Shown one piece after another: positions 47,440 to 58,325 of a DNA stretch of 64,000 nt. The notes under the pieces are model-generated. The model was not told the origin of the DNA. It did not search any database and saw only the letters and a program-made list of their open reading frames with translations. This DNA comes from Eubacterium sp. (lineage in GTDB: Bacteria > Bacillota > Clostridia > Acetivibrionales > DSM-1351): the NCBI GenBank assembly GCA_029266335.1, contig JAQSXC010000001.1, positions 1 to 64,000 on the forward strand. The letters are read 5' to 3'. Positions within the stretch are counted from its first letter, which is position 1, and the number at the start of each line of letters is the position of its first letter. A program made the position numbers and the translations under genes.

Positions 47440-47802
47440 TTAATGCTGACCAGCATTTAGTTCCAGATATTTAATTGCAGCGTCCCTGCTGTCAAAAATA
47501 TTTCTTGCCCCTTTCACCGGGTTAGAACGATGTACTTCAAAAGCCTGTGGACTTACTAAAGTCACTACACCGGAAACACCGTATTCTGAAGCATACTTCC
47601 GGACCATCTCAAAGTTTTCGCTGTTTTTTAGAACAGACGGAGCACATAGGGATAAATCTGCAAATACGGTAAAACCGGTTGAAGTTCCTTCTATAGTCCT
47701 ATACATTTCCTCAATGTATTTTTGACTTTCGGAAGGTGACATCTCACCTTCGATGTTTATGTAAACCCTGTTTTCACTTAGATCATATCGAATTCTATAC
47801 AT
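47440..47802 (-). CDS. small STAS-like protein 1
   Basis: This 120-residue paralog of the next gene begins MYRIRYDLSENRVYINIEGE, where the neighbour begins MYTIEYNRAKNRIYVSVEGA, and keeps FTVFADLSLCAPSV in place of FTVCVDNTKASIN. GGAGGC precedes ATG 47802. Tandem paralogs could form a heterodimer or an antagonist pair; no function is known. Same strand as, and about 100 nt from, the KAS III gene. Confidence 0.6.
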   Translation of the reverse strand: MYRIRYDLSENRVYINIEGEMSPSESQKYIEEMYRTIEGTSTGFTVFADLSLCAPSVLKNSENFEMVRKYASEYGVSGVVTLVSPQAFEVHRSNPVKGARNIFDSRDAAIKYLELNAGQH

Positions 47803-47902
47803 ATTGCCTCCAAAAGCCAATTACGGCAACTATAAAATTATTGAAAATATTTTTCTTTTCCTAATTCAGCAGGCAAATAATTAGCCATGGAGACTATCGT
47901 TA

Positions 47903-48913
47903 TTACCACTTTAAGATAGTAGCGATATGGTTCTCGCCGGCACCTGAAGAAGCAAGCATTACCGTATTTCCGATTTTCAACATGCCTTTCTGTTTAGCCT
48001 CAAACAGATTGACAGGTATGGAGGCAGAAGCAAGATTGCCATATTTCCTGAAAGTCTGATAAGACTTTGTTTCCGGAATACCGATGGAGTCTCTCCACGC
48101 GCTGTGTGCCCAATGGCAAGGTTGATGAGAGAAAAACATATCAACATTTTCTGCACTGATATCTGCTTTACTCAAGACTTTTCTTAATACTGCTTCCATG
48201 TTCTGGACTGAATTTCTTCCTGTTTCCCTGATAAGGTGCGAATCAGTTGTAAGAACAGCCTTCTGTGGAGAAGTCTTATAGTGTACCCGTTGTGTAGCAC
48301 TGTACGGCATTCTTTCCATCACTGTAAATGCTTTGTGGTATTGACCGGAGGAATTGCAAAAGGATGCCTTATATCCTCTGTCATCGGGTACAACCCCCAT
48401 AACAACTGCACCGGCGCTATCTCCAAGATTAATGCAAAGATAATCTGAAAAATCTGAAAGCTGTGAATTAAATGCTGAAGTGATAATCAGTATCTTTTTA
48501 AATTCTCCCATTGCTATTAAATTGGAAGCATTTACAACCATCGTAACAAAGCTGGAGCAGCAGGTATCTACATTCCAGGCTCCTGCATTATTCAAACCAA
48601 TTTTATATTGTACAAGACTTGCATTTCCAGGAAGTATTTCGTCCTGAATCATCGATTGTACCATAACAAGATCGATCTCATCAGGCGATATTCCTGCATC
48701 TTTCAAAGCCATTCGACCAGCTTCGGCCTCTGCATCAGAGGGGAGCATTTCTTCTGGGAAAACCCTTCTTTCATCAATTCCTTCAAATGGATTGCGGCTA
48801 TTGGGCGGCAAATTGGCTAAAGGGATATTGTCCCAGAAATCATTTTTTCTTATTTGTTTTGGAATACATGCACCAACACCCAAAATACCTGCACTGTAAA
48901 TTTCTCTTAACAT
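47903..48913 (-). CDS. beta-ketoacyl-ACP synthase III-like enzyme (FabH/PqsD superfamily)
   Basis: The 336-residue thiolase-fold enzyme has the acyl-binding Cys in DTCCSSF (C118/C119), the His in FSHQPCHWAHSAW and the Asn in YGNLASASIP, the complete FabH triad. The double Cys, the 50-residue N-terminal extension around ENPFEGIDERR and a location away from fatty-acid genes indicate a specialised condensing or acyl-transfer enzyme of secondary metabolism. CAGGAG precedes ATG 48913. It is the first gene after the c-di-GMP riboswitch and is followed by two STAS-like genes. Confidence 0.88.
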   Translation of the reverse strand: MLREIYSAGILGVGACIPKQIRKNDFWDNIPLANLPPNSRNPFEGIDERRVFPEEMLPSDAEAEAGRMALKDAGISPDEIDLVMVQSMIQDEILPGNASLVQYKIGLNNAGAWNVDTCCSSFVTMVVNASNLIAMGEFKKILIITSAFNSQLSDFSDYLCINLGDSAGAVVMGVVPDDRGYKASFCNSSGQYHKAFTVMERMPYSATQRVHYKTSPQKAVLTTDSHLIRETGRNSVQNMEAVLRKVLSKADISAENVDMFFSHQPCHWAHSAWRDSIGIPETKSYQTFRKYGNLASASIPVNLFEAKQKGMLKIGNTVMLASSGAGENHIATILKW

Positions 48914-49281
48914 AATAAATACGCTCCTGATTTAATGTCGTGAAATATGTTTAATATTTTAGCTGTCAATTGCGGTAATAAATCAGTAACAAATATTAAG
49001 TTTTAATAGAAGCATATGGCAAAGTGAAAAATGTACATACAGGAAAAATACCCTGAAACACGAAAGCTTCACTCAAATGACAATTGCATGAGCCTATTTG
49101 GCCAACTGTATCCATTATTAATATCTTAGAAATGTTAACGAGATTTATATCTGAAAAATAAGAACGGACTGAATAGGACAAAATTTTAACCCGGGCGCTG
49201 GTCAAGGAATAATAGAATACACCGGACAGAGGGAAATGACCCGCTGTGGAAATTTACTTATTAATGTAATCAAGTGTTGTT
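48914..49281 (-). other. riboswitch-to-gene leader of the KAS III operon
   Basis: About 370 nt between the aptamer and the KAS III start hold no convincing gene. An open 69-codon frame at 48996-49205 starts at TTG without a ribosome site. A weak GGG/CCC hairpin lies near 49225; a classical terminator was not recognised. Confidence 0.5.
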
Positions 49282-49375
49282 CTATCATTTGGAAGTCTGG
49301 CGATCATAGTTATATAACCTTAGACCCATAACTTTGCGTCCTTATCTTTTAATAAGTTTGCCGTTTCATTAATAG
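49282..49375 (-). promoter_or_regulatory. cyclic di-GMP-I (GEMM-I) riboswitch aptamer
   Basis: Read 5'-3' on the minus strand, the aptamer begins CTATTAATG, has the conserved ACGGCAAAC (with G before CAAAC, the c-di-GMP rather than cGAMP form), a P2 hairpin CTTATT-AAAA-GATAAG in the place of the GNRA hairpin, the invariant GACGCAAAG, then GGGTCTAAGG and ATGATCGCCAG, and closes with ATGATAG against the 5' strand (P1). It lies upstream of, and on the same strand as, the KAS III gene. Whether it acts on termination or translation is not visible. Confidence 0.85.
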
Positions 49376-49644
49376 CATAAATCAAACACTTCTATTTTGT
49401 TACTTTTATTACATGTATATGCAATGACTAATTAATATTATAGAAGATTTTGGCTAAATGTGCAATATTTTCTCAAAAATAATATTAAATTGTCTAATAT
49501 TGTAATTTAATAATAATCTGGAAATGAATTTTAAATAGCAAGTCCCACCGTATGGATTATTCTAATGCATATTAACAGTGGAACTGCCGGATGAATATTT
49601 GAAAGTTATGGCTCATAAATGGCTTACAACCCTGCCTGAATAAC

Positions 49645-50595
49645 TTATGTTTCTGCAATAATTTTTCCTAATTCAGTCAGGTCATAGCCTCCCATGCCTT
49701 GTAACTCAAGTTTGAATTCATCTGAACGGAGAATTGAAAATATTGCATCAACAGCCGGAAGGTTCATATCTTCTTTTTTGAGTATCATGTCATATTGCTC
49801 TTTTTGAATTGGTATAAAGTCAATACCCTGTACCTGCAGGCAGGCTTTTTCATTTCCGATACCACAATCTGCCTCACCCCGGGCAACGCCGCTGGCTACA
49901 GCAATATGTGACTGATGCTCTTTCATATAGCCTTTAATTGACTTGCCGGAGACTCCCATTTTGCGAAGATGCTCATCGAGAAGTATTCTGGTTCCGCTGC
50001 CTTTTTCACGGTTTACAATGGTTATATCCTGTCGTCTCAAATCGTTCCAATCCTTAATATTTTTTGGATTGCCTTTTGCAACATAAAAGCCCTGCATACG
50101 ACTGGCAAGACGAATTATTACTGCAGGGGTTCCCGGCAGCATTCTTTCAATATAGGGAATATTGTACACGCCTGTTTTACCGTCCCACATATGTGCGGTT
50201 GCAGCCTGAACCTCACCTTGATACAGTGCGTAGACTGCATTATAGCTCCCTTCATATGAACGCAGAGCACGGATTCCGGCTGCATGCTTGTTGAGATAGC
50301 GGCATAATATATCTAAAATAACATCCTGCCCTGAAATTATAAAGGTATTATACACAAAATGCTGATCATCATATGTTGCAGTAGATTTACTTTTATTTAT
50401 CTCGGGGTAGTGAGATGGAAAATTAAGATCTTTTGTCTTGTTTTTGTACTTTTCTACGTCAGCCAGATCAACTCTTAACTTTTTCCCGACTCTGTAGGAA
50501 TTTAATTCCCTGCGTTTCATCAAATCATAAACTGTGCTTTTGGATATTTTTAAAATATCAGCAACTTCTTGAGGAGTCAAAGGCTTATTGTCCAT
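49645..50595 (-). CDS. HTH regulator fused to a molybdate-binding-like (COG1910) domain
   Basis: The 316-residue cytoplasmic protein has an excisionase/MerR-type HTH (TPQEVADILKISKSTVYDLM, residues ~6-26) and a periplasmic-binding-protein-like domain of COG1910: HMWDGKTGVYNIPYIERMLPG, VNREKGSGTRILLDEHLRK, and a C-terminal RSDEFKLELQGMGGYD. COG1910 domains bind molybdate or related oxyanions in one-component Mo regulators. It is divergent from the anf operon, and Fe-only nitrogenases are repressed by Mo, so a Mo-sensing repressor is the natural reading. ATG 50595 is chosen; the weak AAAGG is the only nearby site. A 32-bp inverted repeat overlaps its promoter. Confidence 0.85.
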   Translation of the reverse strand: MDNKPLTPQEVADILKISKSTVYDLMKRRELNSYRVGKKLRVDLADVEKYKNKTKDLNFPSHYPEINKSKSTATYDDQHFVYNTFIISGQDVILDILCRYLNKHAAGIRALRSYEGSYNAVYALYQGEVQAATAHMWDGKTGVYNIPYIERMLPGTPAVIIRLASRMQGFYVAKGNPKNIKDWNDLRRQDITIVNREKGSGTRILLDEHLRKMGVSGKSIKGYMKEHQSHIAVASGVARGEADCGIGNEKACLQVQGIDFIPIQKEQYDMILKKEDMNLPAVDAIFSILRSDEFKLELQGMGGYDLTELGKIIAET

Positions 50596-50656
50596 AGCTT
50601 TTTGTACTTGCCTTTCATTGGTCGTTTTAAATGAATTATAGCATATTTGTTCCAGC

Positions 50657-50688
50657 AAATATATAAATTGTATTCAATTTATATATTT
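50657..50688. promoter_or_regulatory. 32-bp inverted repeat over the regulator promoter
   Basis: AAATATATAAATTG (50657-50670), a TATT spacer and the perfect complement (50675-50688). It covers the -35 region of the minus-strand promoter whose -10 is TATAAT at 50640-50635. Autoregulation by the COG1910 protein is likely but not shown. Confidence 0.65.
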
Positions 50689-51083
50689 CAGTTCTTATAT
50701 AAGTTGCCTTGTCATTAATTATTTTATATTGTGTATTACTAATAAAAAGATAATTCTTTTCACATAGGTTTATAATGAGATAAATATTATTTTTTCCAGG
50801 ATGTATTAACTTGTAAGGCTATAACAAGAAATCCAATACATATTTGCCGTTGCTTTAGCAAACAAATGGCGGAGGAAATAAACTGTTTTTATTTAGTATA
50901 ATTTAATCTCACATATCAAAACGCAAGTCGTAATTATTAATTATGCATAAAAGCTTCATTGCAAATTAATGGAAAGTTGGTTATAATTCATAAAACTCAA
51001 TAAAATAGAGCGAAATCAGTATTTTAGCTTCAATATAAAAATGGAGAATATGAAAGTTTTGACAAATAAATATTGCAAAAGTA
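50689..51083. other. intergenic region between regulator and anfH promoters
   Basis: No gene is seen. A two-stem element (ATGTATT 50801-50807 with AATACAT 50835-50841, inner CTTGT/ACAAG) and an orphan GGAGG near 50872 without a start codon are the only structured features; they may be a small RNA or remnant. Confidence 0.35.
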
Positions 51084-51112
51084 TTGACACCTGGAAATTG
51101 ACTGTGTATAAT
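51084..51112 (+). promoter_or_regulatory. consensus sigma-A promoter of the anf operon
   Basis: TTGACA (51084-51089), a 17-bp spacer and TATAAT (51107-51112), a perfect consensus. Transcription would start near 51119. No sigma-54 -24/-12 element was found, unlike proteobacterial anf promoters. CAGTACAA (51122) and TTGTACTG (51170) form an inverted repeat just after the start site. Confidence 0.75.
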
Positions 51113-51118
51113 TGTATA

Positions 51119-52455
<1,337 letters not shown>

Positions 52456-52474
52456 TTGGAAAGGAGCATTTCAT

Positions 52475-52792
52475 ATGAAAATGTTAAAAGCAATCGTACG
52501 CCCCGAAATGGCTGATACAATTGCAGATGCGCTTGCAGAAGCCGGTTTTAACTCAATGACAAAGATTAATGCGTTCGGAAGAGGAAAACAGAATGGTATA
52601 GTCTTCGGGTCTGTCCATTATGATGAATTACCAAAAACCATTCTTATGCTGGTTGTTGAAGACGAGTCTGTCAATGAAGTTCTAAAAATTATCAAATATA
52701 AAGCATATACCGGTAATTTTGGTGACGGCAAGGTTTTCATTACTCCCGTTGAAAGAGTCATGACGGTAAGAACCGGAGAGACTGGATTATAG
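52475..52792 (+). CDS. nifI1: PII-family nitrogenase regulator NifI1
   Basis: The 105-residue PII protein begins MKMLKAIVRPEMADTIADAL and contains GFNSMTKINAFGRGKQNG in its T-loop region, where the uridylylation tyrosine of GlnB is missing, and FGDGKVFITPVERVMTVRTGE at the C-terminus. In archaea and clostridia NifI1/NifI2 bind the dinitrogenase and inhibit it when nitrogen is plentiful, released by 2-oxoglutarate and ATP. AAAGGAG lies 8 nt before ATG 52475. The position between nifH and nifD homologs is typical. Confidence 0.93.
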   Translation: MKMLKAIVRPEMADTIADALAEAGFNSMTKINAFGRGKQNGIVFGSVHYDELPKTILMLVVEDESVNEVLKIIKYKAYTGNFGDGKVFITPVERVMTVRTGETGL

Positions 52793-52886
52793 GTGTAAGT
52801 ATCATTCACGCTTTATCCGGCTCACGATATGTGCGTGGAGTTATTCCATTAAATTATGTGAGTCAGAAAGGCTGAGGGTACTTATT

Positions 52887-53258
52887 ATGAAGGAAATAAT
52901 TACGGTAATTCGTCCAAAGAAAGTAAGTGCAACAAAAGAAGTTCTGGTTAAGCTGGGAATTCCAAGCATGACAGCCATTTCGGTTCTTGGAAGGGGAAAG
53001 CAGAAGGGTATTGACAGTGAGGTAAATATTGAATATCGAGCAGGGATACTGGAACAGAACAAGAGCGGAGGTATGAAATATGTACCCAAGAGATATCTGT
53101 CAATTGTTGTAAGCGATGAAAATGTGGATACAGTGATCGATGCAATTATAAAAGTAAACCGGACAGGGCAGATCGGTGACGGAAAGATATTTGTCTGTCC
53201 GGTTGAGGATGCTCTGCGTATCAGGACCGATGAAAAAGGTAATGATGCAATAAATTAA
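52887..53258 (+). CDS. nifI2: PII-family nitrogenase regulator NifI2
   Basis: The 123-residue partner of NifI1 has the longer T-loop (EVNIEYRAGILEQNKSGG) characteristic of NifI2, the start ITVIRPKKVSATKEVL, and IGDGKIFVCPVEDALRIRTDE at the C-terminus. It forms a hetero-oligomer with NifI1 that controls nitrogenase activity after translation. The gap from nifI1 is about 95 nt, and ATG 52887 has GAGGG about 10 nt upstream. Confidence 0.92.
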   Translation: MKEIITVIRPKKVSATKEVLVKLGIPSMTAISVLGRGKQKGIDSEVNIEYRAGILEQNKSGGMKYVPKRYLSIVVSDENVDTVIDAIIKVNRTGQIGDGKIFVCPVEDALRIRTDEKGNDAIN

Positions 53259-54857
<1,599 letters not shown>

Positions 54858-54872
54858 CGGAGGTGAGTTGAT

Positions 54873-55226
54873 TTGAATGAAGTGTTATTAAAAGAAAAAG
54901 TTGAAGAATTGCTAGATTTTATCATGAAAAAATGTTTGTGGCAGTTTCATTCCCGTGCGTGGGACAGGGAGAGGCAGAACGAAAATATCATCAGGAAGAC
55001 AATGCAGCTGTTGTGTGATGAACCGGTGGAGAATGAAACGCCGGAGCAGCGGTGCTATTATGTGGATGCTGTGTATCTGGCGGAGAGTTATAAAAAACAG
55101 TTTTCGTGGGTATCTGAAATAGATAAGACTGATTTGCAGAAAGTTATGCAAGGTCTGAAAGAAAGACTTGACTATCTGCTGATATCCGGTTCCCTGAACG
55201 CAGAATTGACTGACCCGCTTTATTGA
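54873..55226 (+). CDS. anfG: Fe-only dinitrogenase delta subunit AnfG
   Basis: The 117-residue small subunit found only in V and Fe-only nitrogenases has the AnfG pattern (IMKKCLWQFHSRAWDRERQN near residue 18, and YYVDAVYLAESYKKQF). It binds the alpha subunit near the cofactor and aids its insertion. The start is TTG 54873 with GGAGG 9 nt upstream. The 15-nt gap to anfD and 13-nt gap to anfK support coupled expression. Confidence 0.95.
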   Translation: MNEVLLKEKVEELLDFIMKKCLWQFHSRAWDRERQNENIIRKTMQLLCDEPVENETPEQRCYYVDAVYLAESYKKQFSWVSEIDKTDLQKVMQGLKERLDYLLISGSLNAELTDPLY

Positions 55227-55239
55227 TAAGGAGGTTATT

Positions 55240-56628
55240 ATGAACTGTGATGTGAAAGGTAAAGAACGTGCAGGTGTAATAAATCCCATATTCACATGCC
55301 AGCCTGCCGGTGTTCAGTTTGCCAGTATAGGAATAAAGGATTGTATTGGAATTGTTCATGGCGGCCAGGGCTGCGTGATGTTTGTCAGATTATTATTTTC
55401 TCAGCATTTTAAAGAGAGCTTTGAACTGGCTTCCTCCTCTCTTCATGAAGATGGTGCAGTATTCGGTGCTTTGAACCGTGTGGAAGAGGCAGTGGATGTT
55501 TTGCTTATGAGATACCCGCATGTCAAGGTGGTGCCTATTATTTCGACCTGCTCAACGGAGGTCATCGGTGATGATATCGACGGTGTTGTAAGAAAACTGA
55601 ACAATACTTTGCTTAAGGATAAATTTGCCGGACGCGAGGTGCATCTTATCCCCATTCATTCCCCCAGCTTTGTAGGAAGCATGATCAGCGGCTATGATGT
55701 GGCGGTAAAAGATTTTGTGTCCTATTTTGCAAAGAAAGGCACACCGTCCGATAAAATCAATTTAATTACCGGCTGGGTGAATCCGGGCGATGTGACTGAG
55801 CTAAAGCATCTGCTGTCGGTGATGGGGATAGAAGCAAATGTACTGTTTGAAATCGAAGCTTTTGATTCGCCCATTATGCCAGACGGAAACCATGTATCAC
55901 ACGGAGATACAACTATTGAGGAGCTTTCAGATACCGCAAATGCCAAAGCAACCTTCGCACTGAACCGTTATGAAGGAGGCAAGGCTGCCGAATATCTGGA
56001 AGCGGAGTTTGAGGTTCCGGCTATTATCGGTCCGACACCTATAGGTATACGCAATACTGATGCTTTTCTTAAAAAATTAAGTGATGTTACCGGGAAACCA
56101 ATTCCGGAATCGCTGGTAAAAGAAAGAGGTATTGCCATAGATGCCATTACAGATGTTACCCATATGTTCCTGGCCGATAAAAAGGTTGCTATTTACGGCA
56201 GCCCGGATCTTGTAATCAGTTTGGCGCAATTTTGTCTGGATATGGAAATGAAACCTGTACTTCTGCTGTTAGGTGATGATAATACAAAGTACAAGAATGA
56301 TGCCCGTATCAAAGAGTTTCAGGAAAAGCTGGACTATGAAATGGAAGTTATTGTGAATGCTGATTTATGGGAGCTGGAAAACCGCATTAAAAATGAAGGT
56401 CTGGAGCTTGATTTGATTTTAGGACACTCCAAAGGAAGATTTATTTCTATTGACTATAATATACCAATGGTCAGAGTAGGCTTTCCGGTATATGACAGAG
56501 CCGGCAAGTACCGTCATCCGGTTGTCGGATACCGTGGAGCCATGCTTCTGGCTGAAGAAATAGCCAATGCATGGTTTGCCGATATGGAGTATAAGCACAA
56601 CCGGGAGCCCATTCTGAATATGTGGTAA
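55240..56628 (+). CDS. anfK: Fe-only dinitrogenase beta subunit AnfK
   Basis: The 462-residue beta subunit of the (alpha-beta-delta)2 enzyme shares the P-cluster with AnfD through C20 (NPIFTCQPAGV), C45 (GGQGCVMFVR) and C104 (ISTCSTEVIGDD). It contains HSPSFVGSMISGYD and GFPVYDRAGKYRHPV, as usual for AnfK. AGGAGG precedes ATG 55240 by 7 nt. The gene is of normal length and intact. Confidence 0.96.
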   Translation: MNCDVKGKERAGVINPIFTCQPAGVQFASIGIKDCIGIVHGGQGCVMFVRLLFSQHFKESFELASSSLHEDGAVFGALNRVEEAVDVLLMRYPHVKVVPIISTCSTEVIGDDIDGVVRKLNNTLLKDKFAGREVHLIPIHSPSFVGSMISGYDVAVKDFVSYFAKKGTPSDKINLITGWVNPGDVTELKHLLSVMGIEANVLFEIEAFDSPIMPDGNHVSHGDTTIEELSDTANAKATFALNRYEGGKAAEYLEAEFEVPAIIGPTPIGIRNTDAFLKKLSDVTGKPIPESLVKERGIAIDAITDVTHMFLADKKVAIYGSPDLVISLAQFCLDMEMKPVLLLLGDDNTKYKNDARIKEFQEKLDYEMEVIVNADLWELENRIKNEGLELDLILGHSKGRFISIDYNIPMVRVGFPVYDRAGKYRHPVVGYRGAMLLAEEIANAWFADMEYKHNREPILNMW

Positions 56629-56821
56629 TAATTGTAGCATGATTGTAGTTTGGCGCCAGATGTCAGACTTCCGAAGGATTTTTCCGGTCGTCGTTTTAAA
56701 TGAATAAAAAGTGAATATTGACAGAGTTTAATAGATTCGAAAGTCTGCATCTGTGCGTATACAGCAGTGTTCAACCATATTTGGCATTGGCTGCAGCTTG
56801 TATAGCTGCAAAGGAGGTCAT

Positions 56822-57538
56822 ATGAGAATTCATTATTTACAGCACGTACCCTTCGAAAACCCTGGAGCCATACTTTCATGGGCTGAACAAAGAAAATATC
56901 CGGTAACCAGTACAAGATTTTATGAAAATCAACCTCTTCCGGATCAAAACGATTTTGATTGGCTGATCATAATGGGCGGGCCAATGAATATCTATGAGGA
57001 TAAGGAATATCCCTGGCTTATCAGTGAAAAAGAGTTCATCAGGGCGTCAATAAACAGTAACAAATTTATTATCGGCATTTGTCTTGGCGGACAGCTGATT
57101 GCAGATGTGATAGGAGGAAGGGTAATTCAAAATGAATACAAGGAAATAGGGTGGTTTCCTGTAAACTTCACAGATCCGGCCTTAGCCCTGCATCAATTCT
57201 CTTTCATGCCGAAAAAACCTGTGGTTTTCCAATGGCATGGGGATACCTTTATTGATTTACCTGAGGAAGCAGTACTCCTTGCTTCGAATGAAGCCTGTAA
57301 AAATCAGGCTTTTATTTACAAAAACAGGGTATATGGATTTCAATTTCATATGGAATGCAATATGGAAATTATTTCTGACCTGATTGAAAATTGCAGGAAT
57401 GAAATGATTCCCGGTCAATATATCCAGTCTGCCGGAAAAATATTGGCAGAAAAAAGCTATATGGATCGGAATAATCAGTGGATTAAGTTATTTTTGTCAC
57501 AGCTGTCATTTTTATATGACGAGAGTTGGTTAGTTTGA
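56822..57538 (+). CDS. class I glutamine amidotransferase domain protein in the anf operon
   Basis: The 239-residue GMP-synthase-like amidotransferase has the full triad: C87 in GICLGGQ, H176 and E178 in FQFHMEC, and oxyanion context IIMGGPMNIYED. It would release ammonia from glutamine and transfer it to an unknown acceptor, or act as a gamma-glutamyl hydrolase. AAAGGAGG lies 6 nt before ATG 56822. It follows anfK by about 190 nt on the same strand and precedes other accessory genes. No role of such a protein in nitrogenase is established. A hairpin overlaps its stop codon. Confidence 0.85.
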   Translation: MRIHYLQHVPFENPGAILSWAEQRKYPVTSTRFYENQPLPDQNDFDWLIIMGGPMNIYEDKEYPWLISEKEFIRASINSNKFIIGICLGGQLIADVIGGRVIQNEYKEIGWFPVNFTDPALALHQFSFMPKKPVVFQWHGDTFIDLPEEAVLLASNEACKNQAFIYKNRVYGFQFHMECNMEIISDLIENCRNEMIPGQYIQSAGKILAEKSYMDRNNQWIKLFLSQLSFLYDESWLV

Positions 57539-57572
57539 AAGACTTCACTTGCGCTTGCCTTCCAAACTAACC
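57528..57572 (+). other. hairpin overlapping the amidotransferase stop codon
   Basis: GGTTAGTTTG (57528-57537) is perfectly complementary to CAAACTAACC (57563-57572), with a 25-nt loop and no T run. It may moderate readthrough to the downstream accessory genes. Confidence 0.55.
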
Positions 57573-57754
57573 TGTTGAATTTAGCCGCCGCGCGACATAT
57601 TCAAACCATAGCAAGTTATTTCCTACTTATAAAGAAGCGAGAACGCTTTGAAAACGCGCATGGCTAATTAACCTCCTTTATTCGCCCCATTGTGATAAAG
57701 GATGTATATTTTCATTACATTTTGTGGCCACAAATGTGGCTCATGGAGGCTAAT

Positions 57755-58273
57755 ATGGAACAAATCAGATATAAGCAGCGAATTTGTACGGATACTGCCG
57801 TAATAGAGGAATTTCTGGCAGTAACCAGAACCGGTGTGGTCGGAATATCGGGAGCCTCATACCCATACTGTGTCCCTGTAAATTATGTATGGAAAAACGG
57901 AGTTGTCTATTTCCATGGACTTGGTTCGGGTAAAAAAGTACAGCTGCTCAGGGACAATCCGGATGTAAGCTTTACAGTATTTCAGGAATTCGGAACAGTC
58001 AAGGATCCGGTTCCGTGTCATGCTGACACTTCCTATAGGAGTGTTATGTTATTCGGACGTGTGGAAAAGGTAGAGGATTTTAATGAAAGTGCCGATGCCT
58101 TGCAGGCAATTGTTGATAAATTCATGCCGGGTTTCTATCATGGCAGGATATCCTCTGCTCTTGTGGAAAAATACCGCTCGGCACATGATAATAAAGCCGT
58201 TGCCGTATATAAAATAACACCTGTTGAGATAACGGCTAAAGAGAATGTTGCTGATAAGGAAAATCTGTTTTAG
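57755..58273 (+). CDS. PNPOx-like FMN-binding split-barrel protein, NimA type
   Basis: The 172-residue protein has the split-barrel flavin fold: VARTGVVGIS-like strand (EFLAVTRTGVVGISG), YPYCVPVNYVWKNGVVYFHG, and LRDNPDVSFTVFQEFG. These match the pyridoxamine-phosphate-oxidase-like, NimA/5-nitroimidazole reductase group. It probably binds FMN or haem and carries out small-molecule reduction or oxidation. GGAGG lies 6 nt before ATG 57755; the frame opens at 57692. It lies within the anf operon between the amidotransferase and the repeat protein. A redox role in cofactor assembly or oxygen protection is possible but unproven. Confidence 0.83.
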   Translation: MEQIRYKQRICTDTAVIEEFLAVTRTGVVGISGASYPYCVPVNYVWKNGVVYFHGLGSGKKVQLLRDNPDVSFTVFQEFGTVKDPVPCHADTSYRSVMLFGRVEKVEDFNESADALQAIVDKFMPGFYHGRISSALVEKYRSAHDNKAVAVYKITPVEITAKENVADKENLF

Positions 58274-58325
58274 GGATGATCAAATTGAAATTGGCTTTAT
58301 CTTTTATAATTGAAGGGGTGATTAT

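Noticed and set aside
48996-49205. 69-codon minus-strand frame in the KAS III leader
   Set aside because: TTG start without ribosome site and no recognisable family; treated as leader of the riboswitch-controlled operon.
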